Positions 24,595 through 36,548 of a DNA stretch of 64,000 nt are shown piece after piece. Below the pieces are notes generated by a model. That model was not told where the DNA came from. It was given only the letters and a program-made list of their open reading frames with translations, and did not search any database. Position 1 is the first letter of the stretch. Each line of letters begins with the position of its first letter. The stretch is from assembly GCA_013396525.1 (NCBI GenBank), contig VWYX01000740.1, positions 166,498 through 230,497 on the forward strand. Direction: 5' to 3'. Position numbers and translations under genes: made by a program. This stretch comes from Chaetorhynchus papuensis. Its lineage: Eukaryota > Chordata > Aves > Passeriformes > Rhipiduridae.

Positions 24595-27447
24595 TTTCTT
24601 TCAATCCTTGAGTAAAGGGATGCTGTAATGAAGAATGAAGCAATCAGGAAGTCCAGGCTGGGAAAAAAAATTAGTTCTTTACTGAATTTACATAAATAAG
24701 GTCAAATTCTGGGACAAAGAATAATTCTAGAAACTGGATTGCATTTGTTCCCTTTTTTTTCAGTGTGAATAATTGTTATTCTCAACTATTTTTGTATTTT
24801 TCCCTATTAAGTTCCAGGCAAAGTGGAGCCAAGAGAAGCACTGAACTAGTATGGGTGTTTAGGTCTTTTTCCTCCAGTTTCTCCGACAGGGAGCACATAA
24901 AATTTGCTCTGTAGATGTTGGGGACATGAATGATAGAGAAACAAGGTGTGCTGAATTTCAAAACCAGCTGCACTTTCGGATCAGTGAACAGCAAGGATTC
25001 GTTGCTTCAAGGTGATTTCAAGTGGAGCAGATGCATGAAAAGGATTTTGTGTGGATTTCAAGGTGTGTTTTAATGCATACAAATGTAAAAAAACCCCAAA
25101 ACCTGTGGAGATAAAGCTTTTTTAAAATAGGAAAGAGGGAAACCTCTATCGGCAGCAAGCCAGAATTGTTGATATTTTATTTTTTCCTTCCAGGCAAAGA
25201 AGACCACAAGAAGCTGAACAGCTACTGAGGTAATTCCTGGCAGATTTGCATAACCTGCACTCAAAATCCTCAGATCAGCAGCCAGATTAACTCACTACAA
25301 TGCTGCAAACTGTTGGATGACCCAGGCTCTGAACCCAGCCCTTGCTTTGTCAATAAACTGCTGCAGCAATATTGACCAGAGCTTAAATGAACGTTTGCAT
25401 GATCCAGCTTCAAAAGCTTGCAGAGCAAAAGGCATTAAATGCTCACAAGCTGGGTGGAGTTCAGGGAAGGCCAACAGATCAACACATCCTCCAGGGATGG
25501 ATTGCTCTGTTAGGATATGGGTGTCCACATCCATCAGTATTGTTTCTTTACTTAGCCACAGTTTGCTGTACAACTCTAAAATCCTGAAACATTAAATTTT
25601 TTCCTCACATTCATGCATCTGTTGTTTAGAAAAGGAGGTTGTTTTACCCTGTCGGTCACTCCTTTTTATTTCTTAATTGTTTTTTTCCCTTTCATCTATT
25701 CCTTCCTATATTTTCTCCATTTTGTCAGTGTTATTCAGATGCCTCATGGGTAATGAAAAATACAATTATGACTTTTAATATATGGTCGGATCAAATATAT
25801 CTGTATTTATCACCCATATTGCTTGCTCCAAAGAAAATTGTTTTGTCAATCCCATTTTTATTCCTGGAAAGTCCATTCATGATGTCAGGCTTGGAGAACA
25901 TTTACATAGAGGTGTAGGCACAGAAATAATGCAGGAATTTTAAGGATGTTGGTGACAAGGACATAAATGAATCAGCTCTATCTGTAAATTCTTTATAATC
26001 GGACCTAAAAAACTGCTGAGAAAAAGATCTCAAAACACTAAATCCCAAACAAACACAAAATAGGAATCCATTGTTATCCTGGAAAGTTTCTGTGGTGTTT
26101 TTAATGGATTTACTGTGCTGACTGTTAGATTTAATCCCCTGCAGCACTGCTGTTCCCCAGGACCTCAAGAAAGGTGCTGAATTCACAGTCCTGTCCCTGG
26201 AAATTTATGCTCTCTAGGCTCAATTTAATTTAATTGATTAAATCTCCTTTGAATAAACACCTAATGCACTGAGAAGTTCATTAACCTGCAGTCTTACGTT
26301 TAGGTATCCAAATCCAGGGAAATCCTATTCTGAGTTACCAGTTTCTTCTCTGCTTAAAAAAAGCATTCTCACACTAAATTTAGCATTTTAAACTACATTG
26401 CAGAGTCAGTTTTTACTGGTTTTGTTTCGTTTTGTTTTCACACATTGCTAATAATTCCCCAGCAATGAAAAGAGCAGGTGTGAGACCAGGTGTGCTGCAC
26501 AAAGGAAATATTCAAAATTTTTAATGAACCTTCGAGAGATGGAAATATTTACTGGAAATATTGCAGTTATCAGGGTTTCTTGGAAGTTAGACTGCGGCTG
26601 ATTACTGGAAATTCTTCTGTGCCTGAAGACACTGACAAATTCCCTGGCCCTGCTCTTTTCTCCGTGGGATCCTGGGCTGACTGAACTCACGAGTGTCAGT
26701 GCTGTCAACTCTAAAGATGATTGTAGTGCATCAAAAAGTGCAGGCACACGTTAATGTGTTCCTAATGGAGCTGCAATCCCTTAGTTCAGCACTATTTTCT
26801 GCCTTGTTTTATTCCTCTGCCAGTCAGTATTGGGGTACTATGTTCCAAAAAGGTCTTTTTTTAAATACCTTTTAAATAAATGTTAATTGAACAACTAAAG
26901 ATTAACATTTTGGTCAATTTTCACAGGTTTTTATCTGCCCAAGAGGTTAAATTTAAAAGAGAATTTTTTTTTTCTTTTTTCTTTTTTTTTTTTGCTTCTT
27001 GAAGAGAGGGCCAAATCATGCCCCTACGAAACACATTTTGAAAAATGTCTACATAAGAGACTGAAACCTTCTCCATATTCAACCTCCTAAATTTCCTTAT
27101 AGGAGCCAAGACGAAAAGATTTGCAAACCTAGAAAGGTCTCAGTAATTTTTGCACCTTTTCCCAGGTAGAAATTTCCAAGGGTGACAGGAGGAAACAAAA
27201 CTCTGTATTCTTCATTTCCACCTTTCTGCTGGTGGACTTCCATCCTGGGGCTGAGGTTTGGTGGAAAAAGGAGACACAACAAAATCAGTGTTTTGTAATA
27301 TTTGAGTGGAGAGTTGGCCTCGTGGTGGGTTTTATGGAGGCAAGAGATGGACTTATTTGTTTTCCATGCACTTCAAGTTTTTTTCGGTGGAAGTTGCAAG
27401 GATCGAACTCCTCACAATATTTCTTCTTTTCCACTGTTGATATATTG
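24595..27447. other. Unique AT-rich spacer with a T-rich tract
   Basis: No gene or interspersed repeat recognised. An almost pure T tract with single C interruptions lies at 26964-26993. Confidence 0.55.
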
Positions 27448-27979
27448 CAGAATCATAGAAAGTTTAGGTTGGAAGGGACTTTGAAAATCATCCATTTCCA
27501 ATCCCCTGCCATGGGCAGGGGCACATTCCACTATCCCAGGTTGCTCCAAGCCCCATCCAGGCTGGCCTTGGACACTTCCAGGGATCCAGGGGCAGCCACA
27601 GCTTCTTTGGGCACCCTGTGCCAGGGCCTCACCACCCTCACAGGGAACAATTTCCTCCTAATATCTAAACCAAACCTGTCCTCTGTCAGTTTGAAGCCAT
27701 TCCCCCTTGTTCTTTCCCTCCTTCCCTTGTCCCAGGTCCCTCTCCAGCTCTCCTGGAGCCCCTTTAGGCCCTGGAAGGGGCTCTGAAGTCCCCCTGGAGC
27801 CTTTTCTTCTCCAGGTGAACACTCCCAGCTCTCCCAGCCTGGCTCCAGAGCAGAGGGGCTCCAGCCTTTGGAACATCCCTGTGGCCTCCTCTGGACTCAT
27901 CCCAAGAGCTCCACATCGTTCTTGTCCTGGGGCCCCAGAGGAGATCCCAGCACTGCAGGTGGGGTCTCACCAGAGAAGA
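27448..27979 (-). mobile_element. CR1 LINE 3' fragment
   Basis: A long, well-preserved inverted CR1. Landmarks are 'cagaatcatagaaagtttag' (tail), 'cactatcccaggttgctcca', 'gcagccacagcttctttggg', 'cctggagcccctttaggccc', 'ctggctccagagcagagggg' and 'ctgcaggtggggtctcacca'. It covers the same stretch as the plus-strand 7127 copy, so the two could pair as RNA if co-transcribed. Frames of 184, 93 and 80 codons here are CR1-derived and not genes. Confidence 0.95.
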
Positions 27980-29253
27980 CTATTGTGACTGGGGAATAGA
28001 GTCAGCCTGGTACCTCTAGTGAATTACCAAAAATAATCTAACTTTTAGTAGAAAGATAAAGTAGAGAGATAAGGAGAAATAAGCAACCTGGCAGAACATG
28101 GGGGATTTTTGACCCAATATTGCCTGAAGTTCTTAAGTCTTGGACAGAGATCTTGGTCTTTATTCATTTAGCTCAGAAGAGCTTGCTGGAAGTGTACCTG
28201 GACAGATAACCTTATCTAGCTGTTTATTTCTGGAGCAGCAGATTAAACCAAAAAATTTTACAAATTTTTATCAGCCTTTCTACTGTTCTACAGAACATGT
28301 CTGTCTTCACAGAGGACTTTTACTGAATAAAGTTAAATTCCATCTGGAAAAGATGTCTTACAGCTTGCGGTGCATGTTCTGTTTTAAGATTGCACCTCAT
28401 CACTTCAAATCTCAGGATGCATTTCCGAAATTCTTTCACCTGATTGGAGTTATGTAATGTCTCCCCTTGTGTTTATAGTTTATGGCGTCTGATAAATTTC
28501 CTGAGATCTTCATGGTGCTCAGAGAGTGAGTAGGCAGCTTTCTGCAAGTATATTTTAAGTCCTGCATTATCCCATTCTGATCACATTCAATGCTGCTTCC
28601 ATAGCAACACCTAAAAATATTAAATTCTAAAAATAAGCAAGTCCTTTAGTCGCTTACAACATGCAATTCTCCTTTTGTGACAAACAAAATAATCACCTCT
28701 GTTATGTGAACTAAACTTTGGAAATGTTATCATCAGTTCTGAAGAGATTTAAGTGCCTTCCCAGATAGTTCCACCAACAAAACCGTCCTTGAGCAGTGAC
28801 AAGGATCTTTTAAGTCTTTCAAAATACCCCCCATCTAGAAACACAAAAAACCCTGTAAGTAATTAAGATGGGTTGTTTCAAATTAAGAGATGAATACTCT
28901 TCCTGCTGAAGTCAGGGATAGGTCTCCACACCCAAACCCAGATGGAATGGAAAGAAGAGGTGGGGCAAGAAATCCACATAACAGTCCCATTGTTTGCACT
29001 GGAAGGTAGCAGGGACCAGACCAAGGGGATTAAGATTTTAAACTGTTTTAGAAAAACCACAGAGGATTAGAAAACCTGTGGGCTGGAAACAGGAAGAAAC
29101 ATTATCCATGCAAATACCAGTTATGGGATGTCAGCTCAGGGATTTCACTCAACATTCTCCATTCTAATTATTGACAACACTGGTCTCCGCTCAGCCTGTG
29201 TATTTTGGAGTTGAGATGCAGTAGGTTTTTCTGCAACAGGTCACTGGAACCAT
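27980..29253. other. Unique spacer, no gene recognised
   Basis: Nothing identifiable beyond ordinary AT-rich sequence. Confidence 0.5.
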
Positions 29254-29372
29254 CACAGAATCATGGAATATCCTGGTTGGATGGGACTCACAAGGATCAT
29301 CTTGTCCAGCTCCTTGCCCTGCACAGAACACCCCAAGAATCCCACCCTAGGCCTGAGAGACTTTTGTCCTTT
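29254..29372 (-). mobile_element. CR1 LINE 3' fragment, short
   Basis: Inverted CR1 3' end. The tail is 'tcacagaatcatggaatatc', followed by 'ctggttggatgggactcaca', 'tccagctccttgccctgcac' and 'acaccccaagaatcccaccc'. It ends abruptly near 29372. Confidence 0.87.
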
Positions 29373-32300
29373 AAGTTTTGTTCTCACTTTGAATTTTGAA
29401 ATCCCTTGGAGTGGGAGGTTGGACCTGAAACAATCATGTGATAAATGTTCTCCAGATTTGCTGTCCTAAATTCAGAGATATCCAATTCCCATTCGCTGAA
29501 GAAACACTACAGGTGGTGTTACACTTCTGTAGAGTGATCTGCAGGTTTACTTTTATCTTCTCACAAAGGGTTTTGGTTTAGTGGTCTTGATTTTGGAGCG
29601 TGGTGGTGGATCAGGTGCGCTCTTAATTTTCCTAATTCTCTTATCAGAGAATTTCTTAAAAGGAACTATACCCATCAATGACAACCAAATGTTTTACAGC
29701 TGCCTTTTCTCCTGGCTGTTGGAACAATTCATTTCTGTAGAAGGACAAGGTGTTAGACTGAATATAAAAATGTAGTATAAGGTCAAGAAATGCTTCCTGA
29801 AAGCAAGGACAGTAACACTGCTGAACAGCCTTCAACAGGAAATTCCTGAGTCTCATGGATTTGAGGGGCTGAAACCTGCTAACCTTGGAAAACAGCACTA
29901 AAGACTTGTGGTGTTACAAGATTGCCCGGTAGTATTTTCTGTAGAGATCTGTACTTTATGCTGTGACAGAGCAATAGGAATGTTTTTTTTCTGAATATGA
30001 GATGCTCATCCATAGTGGCCCTCAGCAAGCAGGATGTGAGAGGACTCTGGAATGAAGTGGATTTAGGACAGGAACAGTGCGTTTGATTGCTCTTCAAGAA
30101 AATAAATGACGTTTTCAAGGCAACTCAGACATGAAGCACTACTGATCCTTTTCGTACCAAAGAGAGACAAGATTTCAAGTTGTCATTGAAACTGAGGAGC
30201 AGTGCAGGAGGTTTGGTCTCCCATTGTAGCTGTGTTGGAATGTATCACCCTCAAATTTCCTGGAATTCACTCCAAATCAATCACTTCATTATTAGTAAAT
30301 TCAAGAGTCCTCTCTACCTTTTCACATCTATTTTACTACTCAATGTCTAAAGTCCCTCATGTCTAGAGCAGTACCCTGACCTGGCTTCTCTCTCTCCAAG
30401 CCCTCTCACTCCTTTGATGATGCCACTGACCCTCAAGCACCACATTTTGACCTTTTTGAGCAGAAAGGCAAGAGAAGGCAGTGCTGATTGGGCATCTGGC
30501 CACAGAGCTTGTCTCAAATCTTCACCACTGGCATGAAAGAAATGACACTGGGGCGACCTGCAACTCCTGTTGGATTATAGTATTTGGTATTCTGATATTT
30601 TGTTGAATATGTATGAAATTGGCCATTATTAGGTGAAAATTATTTAAAATATATACAGACAAACAACATGTTTGCATAACCTCTATTTCTTTGCAAAACC
30701 GAGCCTTCCCTTGCCCACAGAAATAGGCACACACAGATTTCTGTTTTGGTAAGATTTCTCCATCACACAGCTGTCTAGTAATAAGTAGGTTAACGGTAAG
30801 TTGTGATTCCTTTTTTAAGCTGGTTTTAAAAATATTCATCTTCTTCGGGCCTAAACACCCCATTAATTTTGCAACTCATTTCTCCCAGTGCCACCACCAA
30901 CGTTCTTTTATTTCATCCGTCTGCTACATCTTAAAAGATCTTTATGGTAAGGACAGTTATGGCTTACATCTCTGTACAGCATCTGTCACCGAAAGTCCCC
31001 AAAATGGAAAATCTTTTACACTGAAACCTCAGTATGACAAGATATTTCTAAGTGATTTCTCTTTCTAAGAGTACACGTTTTAAGCATATATCAGAATCCT
31101 GAACTTGGAGAATTTGTCAGTGATGATTGTTGAAGCAAATAACGTTAGAGGAGGTGTGAGGGTTATTTTCTTTTTAATTTTTTTTTAATCTTTTTTTTCC
31201 CCCCAAACCCAGCTAAACTTATCTTGGTGCCTCTGAGTGTGAGGCAGTTTTACTTGAAATCATGGAGCACAATTCTACTGTGTTTGACAGGTCCTGTCTT
31301 GTTCTATCCCTGACATTGATCCTGAGCGAGGCAGGAAGCAGTGAGTAAACATTTCCACCGTGCCTGGAGACACAGCACTCAAAAAGCTCTCTTTGGCTTG
31401 TTGATATAGATTTGTGGAACAGTCAGTCCCAGGGCAGTGCTGTTGTCAGTTATTGATATTACCATTTAATACACTTCACTAATGAGTGGAACTGCAACCT
31501 TAATCACCGCCAGACAAACAAGCAACCAAAGGGAAAAAAAAAAAAGAGGCAAACACCTGATGGGAATGTGAATTCTCTTAATTGGGCTCACCATTCATCT
31601 CATGGAGTAGCTAAGACTCAAAGGTCTGTAGCAACATGTGAAAGGTGAGCTGATGAATCAGGGTTAGGAAAAGGAAGGAAACATACACACACTATAGAAG
31701 GTTTATGCAGATTTTCAAATAGTGGGTTCATAGGTGAGCCATTAGCACAGCTGTGTGGGAAGAGAGGAGGATTAGCAGTTTATAAGGCTGAGAATTTAGA
31801 CACACCCGCCTACTTTCACATTTGTAAAGTATTTCCTACGTGCCGGTGCACTCCTGTAATGTGAAATTCAGCTGTGGGTGGCTGCATTTCATCCCAGCGT
31901 GAAGAGGTGCTCATGTGTAAGATGGATGACTCTGTCATGTGTTGAGAGCAGAGCAGTGGTAAATGGGGCTTGCCAAATGTTTTCAGCTGAAAACCACTCA
32001 GAATAAGGACTTTTCTCTGGAAAAGGTTGTGGGGTTTTTTTGCTTTTTCTTTTTTTTCCCAACTAACCAGGTAGTGGCCAATCAGAGTAATTTATCTAAA
32101 TCTTCCTGATTGGTTCCGAGTGTTATGTTTCAACTTTGCTCACATCTCCATTTTCTCTCTAAAAACTCTTCTGTGACAAAGTGCATACATTGAGGTATAA
32201 ATCACGAGAAGTCGTGAGTCAGAAAGCAAATTTTGGCCAATGAAGATTTATGAATCTCTAAACTGCAGGTTCAGTAACAACTCCATTTTTATTTTTTTTG

Positions 32301-33107
32301 AATCGCACAGCCTCAAAAAACCTGTCAGTGCATATTTCTGCAGTGGATGGGTAGTTTGACCCATTGGACAGAACTTTACACCCATTTTCTTCAAAACTGA
32401 ATCTTAGTCTATGTAGGGAAGGTCAGAGAAATGAAAGCTCAGGGAGTCAAGTCCAGACAAGTTTTTGATGCATAACTTAAACACAGCCACAGATTTCAGC
32501 ATATTGAAGTGAAATTCTGGCTGGCTCATTGCAGCACGGATGGTTGTTTGTAGGGTGGCTGATAACCCCAAAAGGATCAGAGGATCTGTTCCAATTTGTC
32601 CCATTGACTTCCTCTATCACCTTGAGACTGAGAACTGAAGAATGATTGGCTTTTGGAAGTCTTGGCTCCTAAAACCCCTTTGATGCTCCTGGGTGGGGCT
32701 CACAACCAACACACTGCTGGCTTTTCTCAAATGGATCATTTCCTTTTGGCTTTCAATGAAAAGCTTTTGAAAATTCTTGCATTTAGCCAGATGCAGATTG
32801 GAATTTTTTTCATAATCCTGAAATGTTTTCTGGGATGCTGATTGTCATTATTTTCCATCTTGTAGTCAAGACCTTCTGGTGATATATGCACCTAGAGAAG
32901 AAAAGGTGACCAGCTGGACAAACAACACTGATTCAGAGGGAATCGGACCAACTTTACATGGGAAAGATTTTAAATAGGATTTTTTTCCTGTGAATTTCCA
33001 AGCAATTTAATTTTTGTCTTCATAAACATGAACATTTTCTTTAGTTGGTAAGTAGTTCACCATAACTACCTTCTTAGAGTAGTTGTCTTTCAAATTCCTT
33101 CACTAAA
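29373..33107. other. Unique AT-rich spacer, no gene recognised
   Basis: A 3.7-kb stretch with no recognised exon or repeat. It contains T-rich runs near 31170-31200 and 32034-32060 and short A runs near 31535. The longest open frame (113 codons, 30522-30863, minus) shows no recognisable domain. Confidence 0.55.
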
Positions 33108-33297
33108 AGAGTGGTCAGGCATTGGAGCAGGCTGCCCAGGGAAGTGGTGGAATCACCATCCCTGGAAGTGTTCAAAACCATAAAGATGTGGTACTTAGGG
33201 CTATGGTTTTGCGGGGGATCTGGAAATATTGGGTTAATGACTGCACTCTGTGAACTTAAGAGGGCTTTTCCAACCTAAATCATTCTATGATTCTAAA
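33108..33297 (+). mobile_element. CR1 LINE 3' fragment
   Basis: Plus-strand CR1 3' end: 'gtggtcaggcattggagcag', 'gctgcccagggaagtggtgg', 'aatcaccatccctggaagtg', then a tail 'ttttccaacctaaatcattc' and 'tatgattct'. It is the same subfamily as the copy at 34747 and gives an intact reference for the site where that copy carries a microsatellite. Confidence 0.93.
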
Positions 33298-34451
33298 TTA
33301 AGGATTGGTCCTCCAAGAGGGATCTTGGAAACACAGCGGCCATCTTGTCAGTCAGTTCCATTGACTTCAAATCATCAGGCTTTTTGGTATTTTTTCCAAA
33401 ATCAGTGTCTCTTTTTTTAAAACTCTGCCCAGAGATGGTAGGATTGAAGAAAGCACTTGAAGGTACAGCTACAAATCATCTCTCATTTCCCTCTCTGGTG
33501 TGTTTAACCTTAATCACATGAAAAGATTTTATGGAAATGTTATTAATGGGCCATTGTTCAAATATGACAATGTGCAAGTGTTTGTGAATAGGCTTTTCTT
33601 GTCAAGCTTAAAATGTCACTAAAATAATTCTTCAAAATCTTGCAGCAATTTTGCAGCACGATTGCCCAAATTATCCATGTCTGACACTTAAAATGCTCTG
33701 TTGCAGTGCAACAGCATAATTTCTTCATTGAAGTACATTGTGAAATATCATTTATAATTAGAAGTGTTTCAATGCGTTTGTTTGGCTGGTTGGGGTTTTT
33801 TTGTGGTTTGTTTTGTATTTTTTTTCTTTCTTTTTTTTTATTGTAGTTCCTTCCTGCAAATAAGCACTTGAAAAAAACCAAAAAAGACAGCTACAAATTC
33901 AGGAAATCAACAGCAATTGTATTTGTTGTCATAGTAGAACTAATATAATTTTTGACATTTCAATGCATTTTTGTTTGTCAGGAAATTTTCATCCTGTTGG
34001 ATAGAAATGGGTGATAGAGAGAATATTTTTCACTCCAAACAAGAGAAAAGTTTTGATGCAGAAGGACTACAGGACAGGGCAATTCTCAAAAAAAAGATGA
34101 AGCTTAGAGTTCTTTTCTGGAAATAATCACTTACTTTGAACAGCAAAAATCTTCTCTATGCTTGTAAATCTGTTGTAATTTTCTGAAATAGAGTAGCCTC
34201 TGTCCATAAACCACATTGCTACCAAGAGCAGGTTTTCCTGTCCATTGCTGGAACCAATTTCCAGACAGTTTTATTAAGGCATGGGATGTGTCAGAATGAA
34301 ACATTGCAGGAGTGAGAGCAACCTTGGAGTTAAAAATGAGTTGTGCATCCTCCTGCTCCTCGCTCTTAAACCACATCATTCTGATGCCTTTACAATTCTA
34401 TGGATACACCTGCTGGCCTTCTGTGCCTCCAGATTTATCTTTATTAAACGT
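33298..34451. other. Unique spacer with a short G/T-rich tract
   Basis: No gene recognised. A G/T-only tract (TTTGG and TTTTG words, then a T run) lies at about 33777-33843, similar in style to the larger tracts near 51 and 55 kb. Confidence 0.55.
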
Positions 34452-34730
34452 AACAGAATCACGGGATGCTTGAGGTTGGAGGGACCTCTGGAGGTCTCTA
34501 ACCCAATGACACCAATCAAAGGGGAATCAAGTGGGGTCAGGCTGCTCAGGGCTGTTTCCAACAGGGTTTTGCATATTCCTGAGAACGGAAACTCCACAAT
34601 CTCCCTGGGCAACCTGCTCCAGGATTTGATCCTCAGAGCAAAGAAGGTATTTTATGCTTAATTTGAATTTTCTGTAATTCAATTTGTGCCCGTTGCCTCG
34701 CATCCTGAGAAATCTCGTGCCTGATTTAGT
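34452..34730 (-). mobile_element. CR1 LINE 3' fragment (left arm of a head-to-head pair)
   Basis: Inverted CR1 with its 3' end at 34452. Landmarks are 'cagaatcacgggatgcttga', 'gttggagggacctctggagg', 'aatctccctgggcaacctgc' and, near the right end, 'gcccgttgcctcgcatcctg'. Its truncated 5' end lies about 16 bp from the truncated 5' end of the plus-strand copy at 34747, so the two point away from each other. Confidence 0.88.
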
Positions 34731-34746
34731 TCCAGTGCTCCTACAG

Positions 34747-35193
34747 CCTGGAAAAAAGGAATCTCAGGGGAGACCTTATTGTCCTGCACAAGTACCTGAA
34801 AGGAGGCTTAGCCGGGTGGGGGTCGGGGTCTTCTCCCATGAGAAAGGATGAGAGGAAATCTCCTCAAGTTCTACCAGAGGAGGTGCACCTGAAAATGTGG
34901 TCAGGCATTGGAACAGAAGAATAGGAATAGGAATAGGAATAGGAATAGGAATAGGAATAGGAGTAGGAATAGGAATAGGAATAGGAATATGAATAGGAAT
35001 AGGAATAGGAATAGGAATAGGAATAGATTGCCCAAGGAAGTGGTGAATACACCATCCCTGAGAGTGTTCAAAGAACACGTGGATGCAGCTCTTGGGGACA
35101 TGGTCTAGTGGCAAACACGGTGGTTCTGGGTGAACAATTGGACTCAACAGTCTCGGAGGTCTTTTCCAACCTTAAAGATTCTGTGATTCGGTA
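34747..35193 (+). mobile_element. CR1 LINE 3' fragment carrying a hexamer array
   Basis: Plus-strand CR1: 'cagcctggaaaaaaggaatc', 'aggggagaccttattgtcct', 'gtggtcaggcattggaacag', then about 110 bp of GGAATA repeats. The CR1 resumes at 'ttgcccaaggaagtggtgaa', 'cgtggatgcagctcttgggg' and the tail 'ttccaaccttaaagattctg'. The array sits where related copies read 'ggagcaggctgccc' (33108 copy), so it grew inside the element after or during insertion. Confidence 0.92.
34917..35026. repeat. (GGAATA)n hexanucleotide array
   Basis: About 18 units of GGAATA with two single-base interruptions (a G for A near 34963 and a T for G at 34990). The array creates unbroken repetitive open frames on both strands (alternating Ile-Pro, Tyr-Ser, Leu-Phe or Asn-Arg), which are artefacts of a 6-base period. 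Low interruption suggests a young, probably length-variable array. Confidence 0.97.
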
Positions 35194-35516
35194 GAAGCTC
35201 TTCTTTAAAATTCCATTTCACATTATATTGTTCATGGCCATGTCATAATTATGCCATAAGTCATAATTAGATACTTCAGTGGTTTCATATATGGCATTTC
35301 TGGGCTGGCCATTGGGAAAAAGTGTCATAAGAGAAGTAATTTTCTTAAGGGTGATTTTAAAGCATCAACAGGAATTATATCCCTGAAAAGCCAGGCAAGG
35401 AAATGCAGTTCTACAGTACCTAAGGCAGCATTAAAAGTTCCTGTTAATTAACTTAGTGGGGCCTATAAGAAAGATGGGAAAGGCTTTTTAGCAGGACCTG
35501 CTTAATTGGACCAGAT

Positions 35517-35747
35517 CTAATGGCTTAAAATTAAAAGAGGGGAGATTCAAACTGTGGAGGAAGTTTTTTACAGTGAGAGTGGAAAAACACTGGCACAGGT
35601 TCCTCAGAGAGGCTGTGGACGCCCCATCCCTGGAAATATTCAAGCTCAGGTTGGATGTGACTCTGAGCCACCCCAAAGGGGCTTGGACAAGATCACCTTT
35701 AAAGGTCCCTTCCAACCCAAGCTGCTTTATGATTCTTTGGTTCTGTG
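35517..35747 (+). mobile_element. CR1 LINE 3' fragment
   Basis: Plus-strand CR1: 'actggcacaggttcctcaga', 'gaggctgtggacgccccatc', 'caagctcaggttggatgtga', 'aaaggtcccttccaacccaa' and a tail 'tatgattctttggttctgtg'. The exact 5' truncation point is uncertain by about 40 bp. It lies about 320 bp beyond the previous CR1 and belongs to a different subfamily. Confidence 0.9.
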
Positions 35748-36250
35748 AATGTTAAATCTCCTCCAAATGCCCCATTTAAAGCCGAATGCAGCGTCTCTGA
35801 TGCTGCCACCCACAGTCCTGCTCACAGTCAATAAATCTTCCCTTCAAAAGAAAATAAGGCATCTTGTTTGAAAATGCACCAAAACCTGGGAGAAATTTAT
35901 GTTCATGCACTGTGGGGAAGTAACATGTTATCCCTATGTACATGGAGATGATGGTGTTCTGGTTTCTTTCCATTCTTTTGTTGCTGTTTTTTTCTCCACA
36001 AAACAGCTGAGAATGATCACAACAACCACAGGCTGGAGTGCTCTTTGGCCAAACCTCATTACTGGAAAAGAGATGAAATGGCAACACTGTCCTGAACTTT
36101 TCCATGTCCATGAAAACAGAAACAATGATTTAAGAAAAGAAAGAGGACTTGGAAGCATGAGAAAGGAAACGCAAACAAGATAAATGGCTGTGGTCTTGGA
36201 GACATCACTCCTGGGGATCACAGAGAGGAAGGAGGTAAATATCAGGGCAA

Positions 36251-36548
36251 ATCCTAGAATGGTTTGGGTTGGAAGGAGCCTTAAAGATCCAAAGTCCTGC
36301 TGTGGACAGGGACACCTTCCACGGGAACAGCAAAAGCAGTGTCAAGAGGCTGCTGCACTCCCATAGCACTGAGAAGTTCCTGTGAGTAAATATATTCACC
36401 TTCTTTTCAAAAACACTCAAATTCCCACTGTCCATTTTCTAACCTTCCTGGGCAGGTTCCTTCTTGGGATGTGGTCTCTTTTGGGGAAATAAATCCAAAT
36501 GTGATGCAAGGATTATTTGGTTAAAATTAGTGTTTGCCTGGTATTCTG
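36251..36548 (-). mobile_element. Composite repeat, copy 1: CR1 3' tail joined to an unknown head
   Basis: The first ~70 bp on the plus strand (to about 36323) are an inverted CR1 3' end: 'agaatggtttgggttggaag', 'ccttaaagatcc' and 'gacaccttcc'. Standard copies continue with 'actatcccaggttgctcc', but this one switches to a non-CR1 sequence ('acagcaaaagcagtgtcaag', 'ctgtccattttctaacc', 'ggggaaataaatcc', 'tatttggttaaaatt'). The same switch and sequence occur at 41406-41710. Read on the minus strand, the unit is a head of about 225 bp followed by a CR1 tail. It could be a CR1-mobilised composite, an unusual CR1 subfamily, or half of a local duplication. Confidence 0.75.

Noticed and set aside
27232..27786. 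184-codon plus frame
   Set aside because: Its second half is antisense CR1 sequence and its first half shows no conserved feature. The join at the CR1 tail (27448) indicates chance read-through.
34917..35026. Regular repeats as a CRISPR array or telomere-like sequence
   Set aside because: The period is 6 bases with no spacers, and the unit GGAATA is not the vertebrate telomere unit. It is a microsatellite inside CR1.
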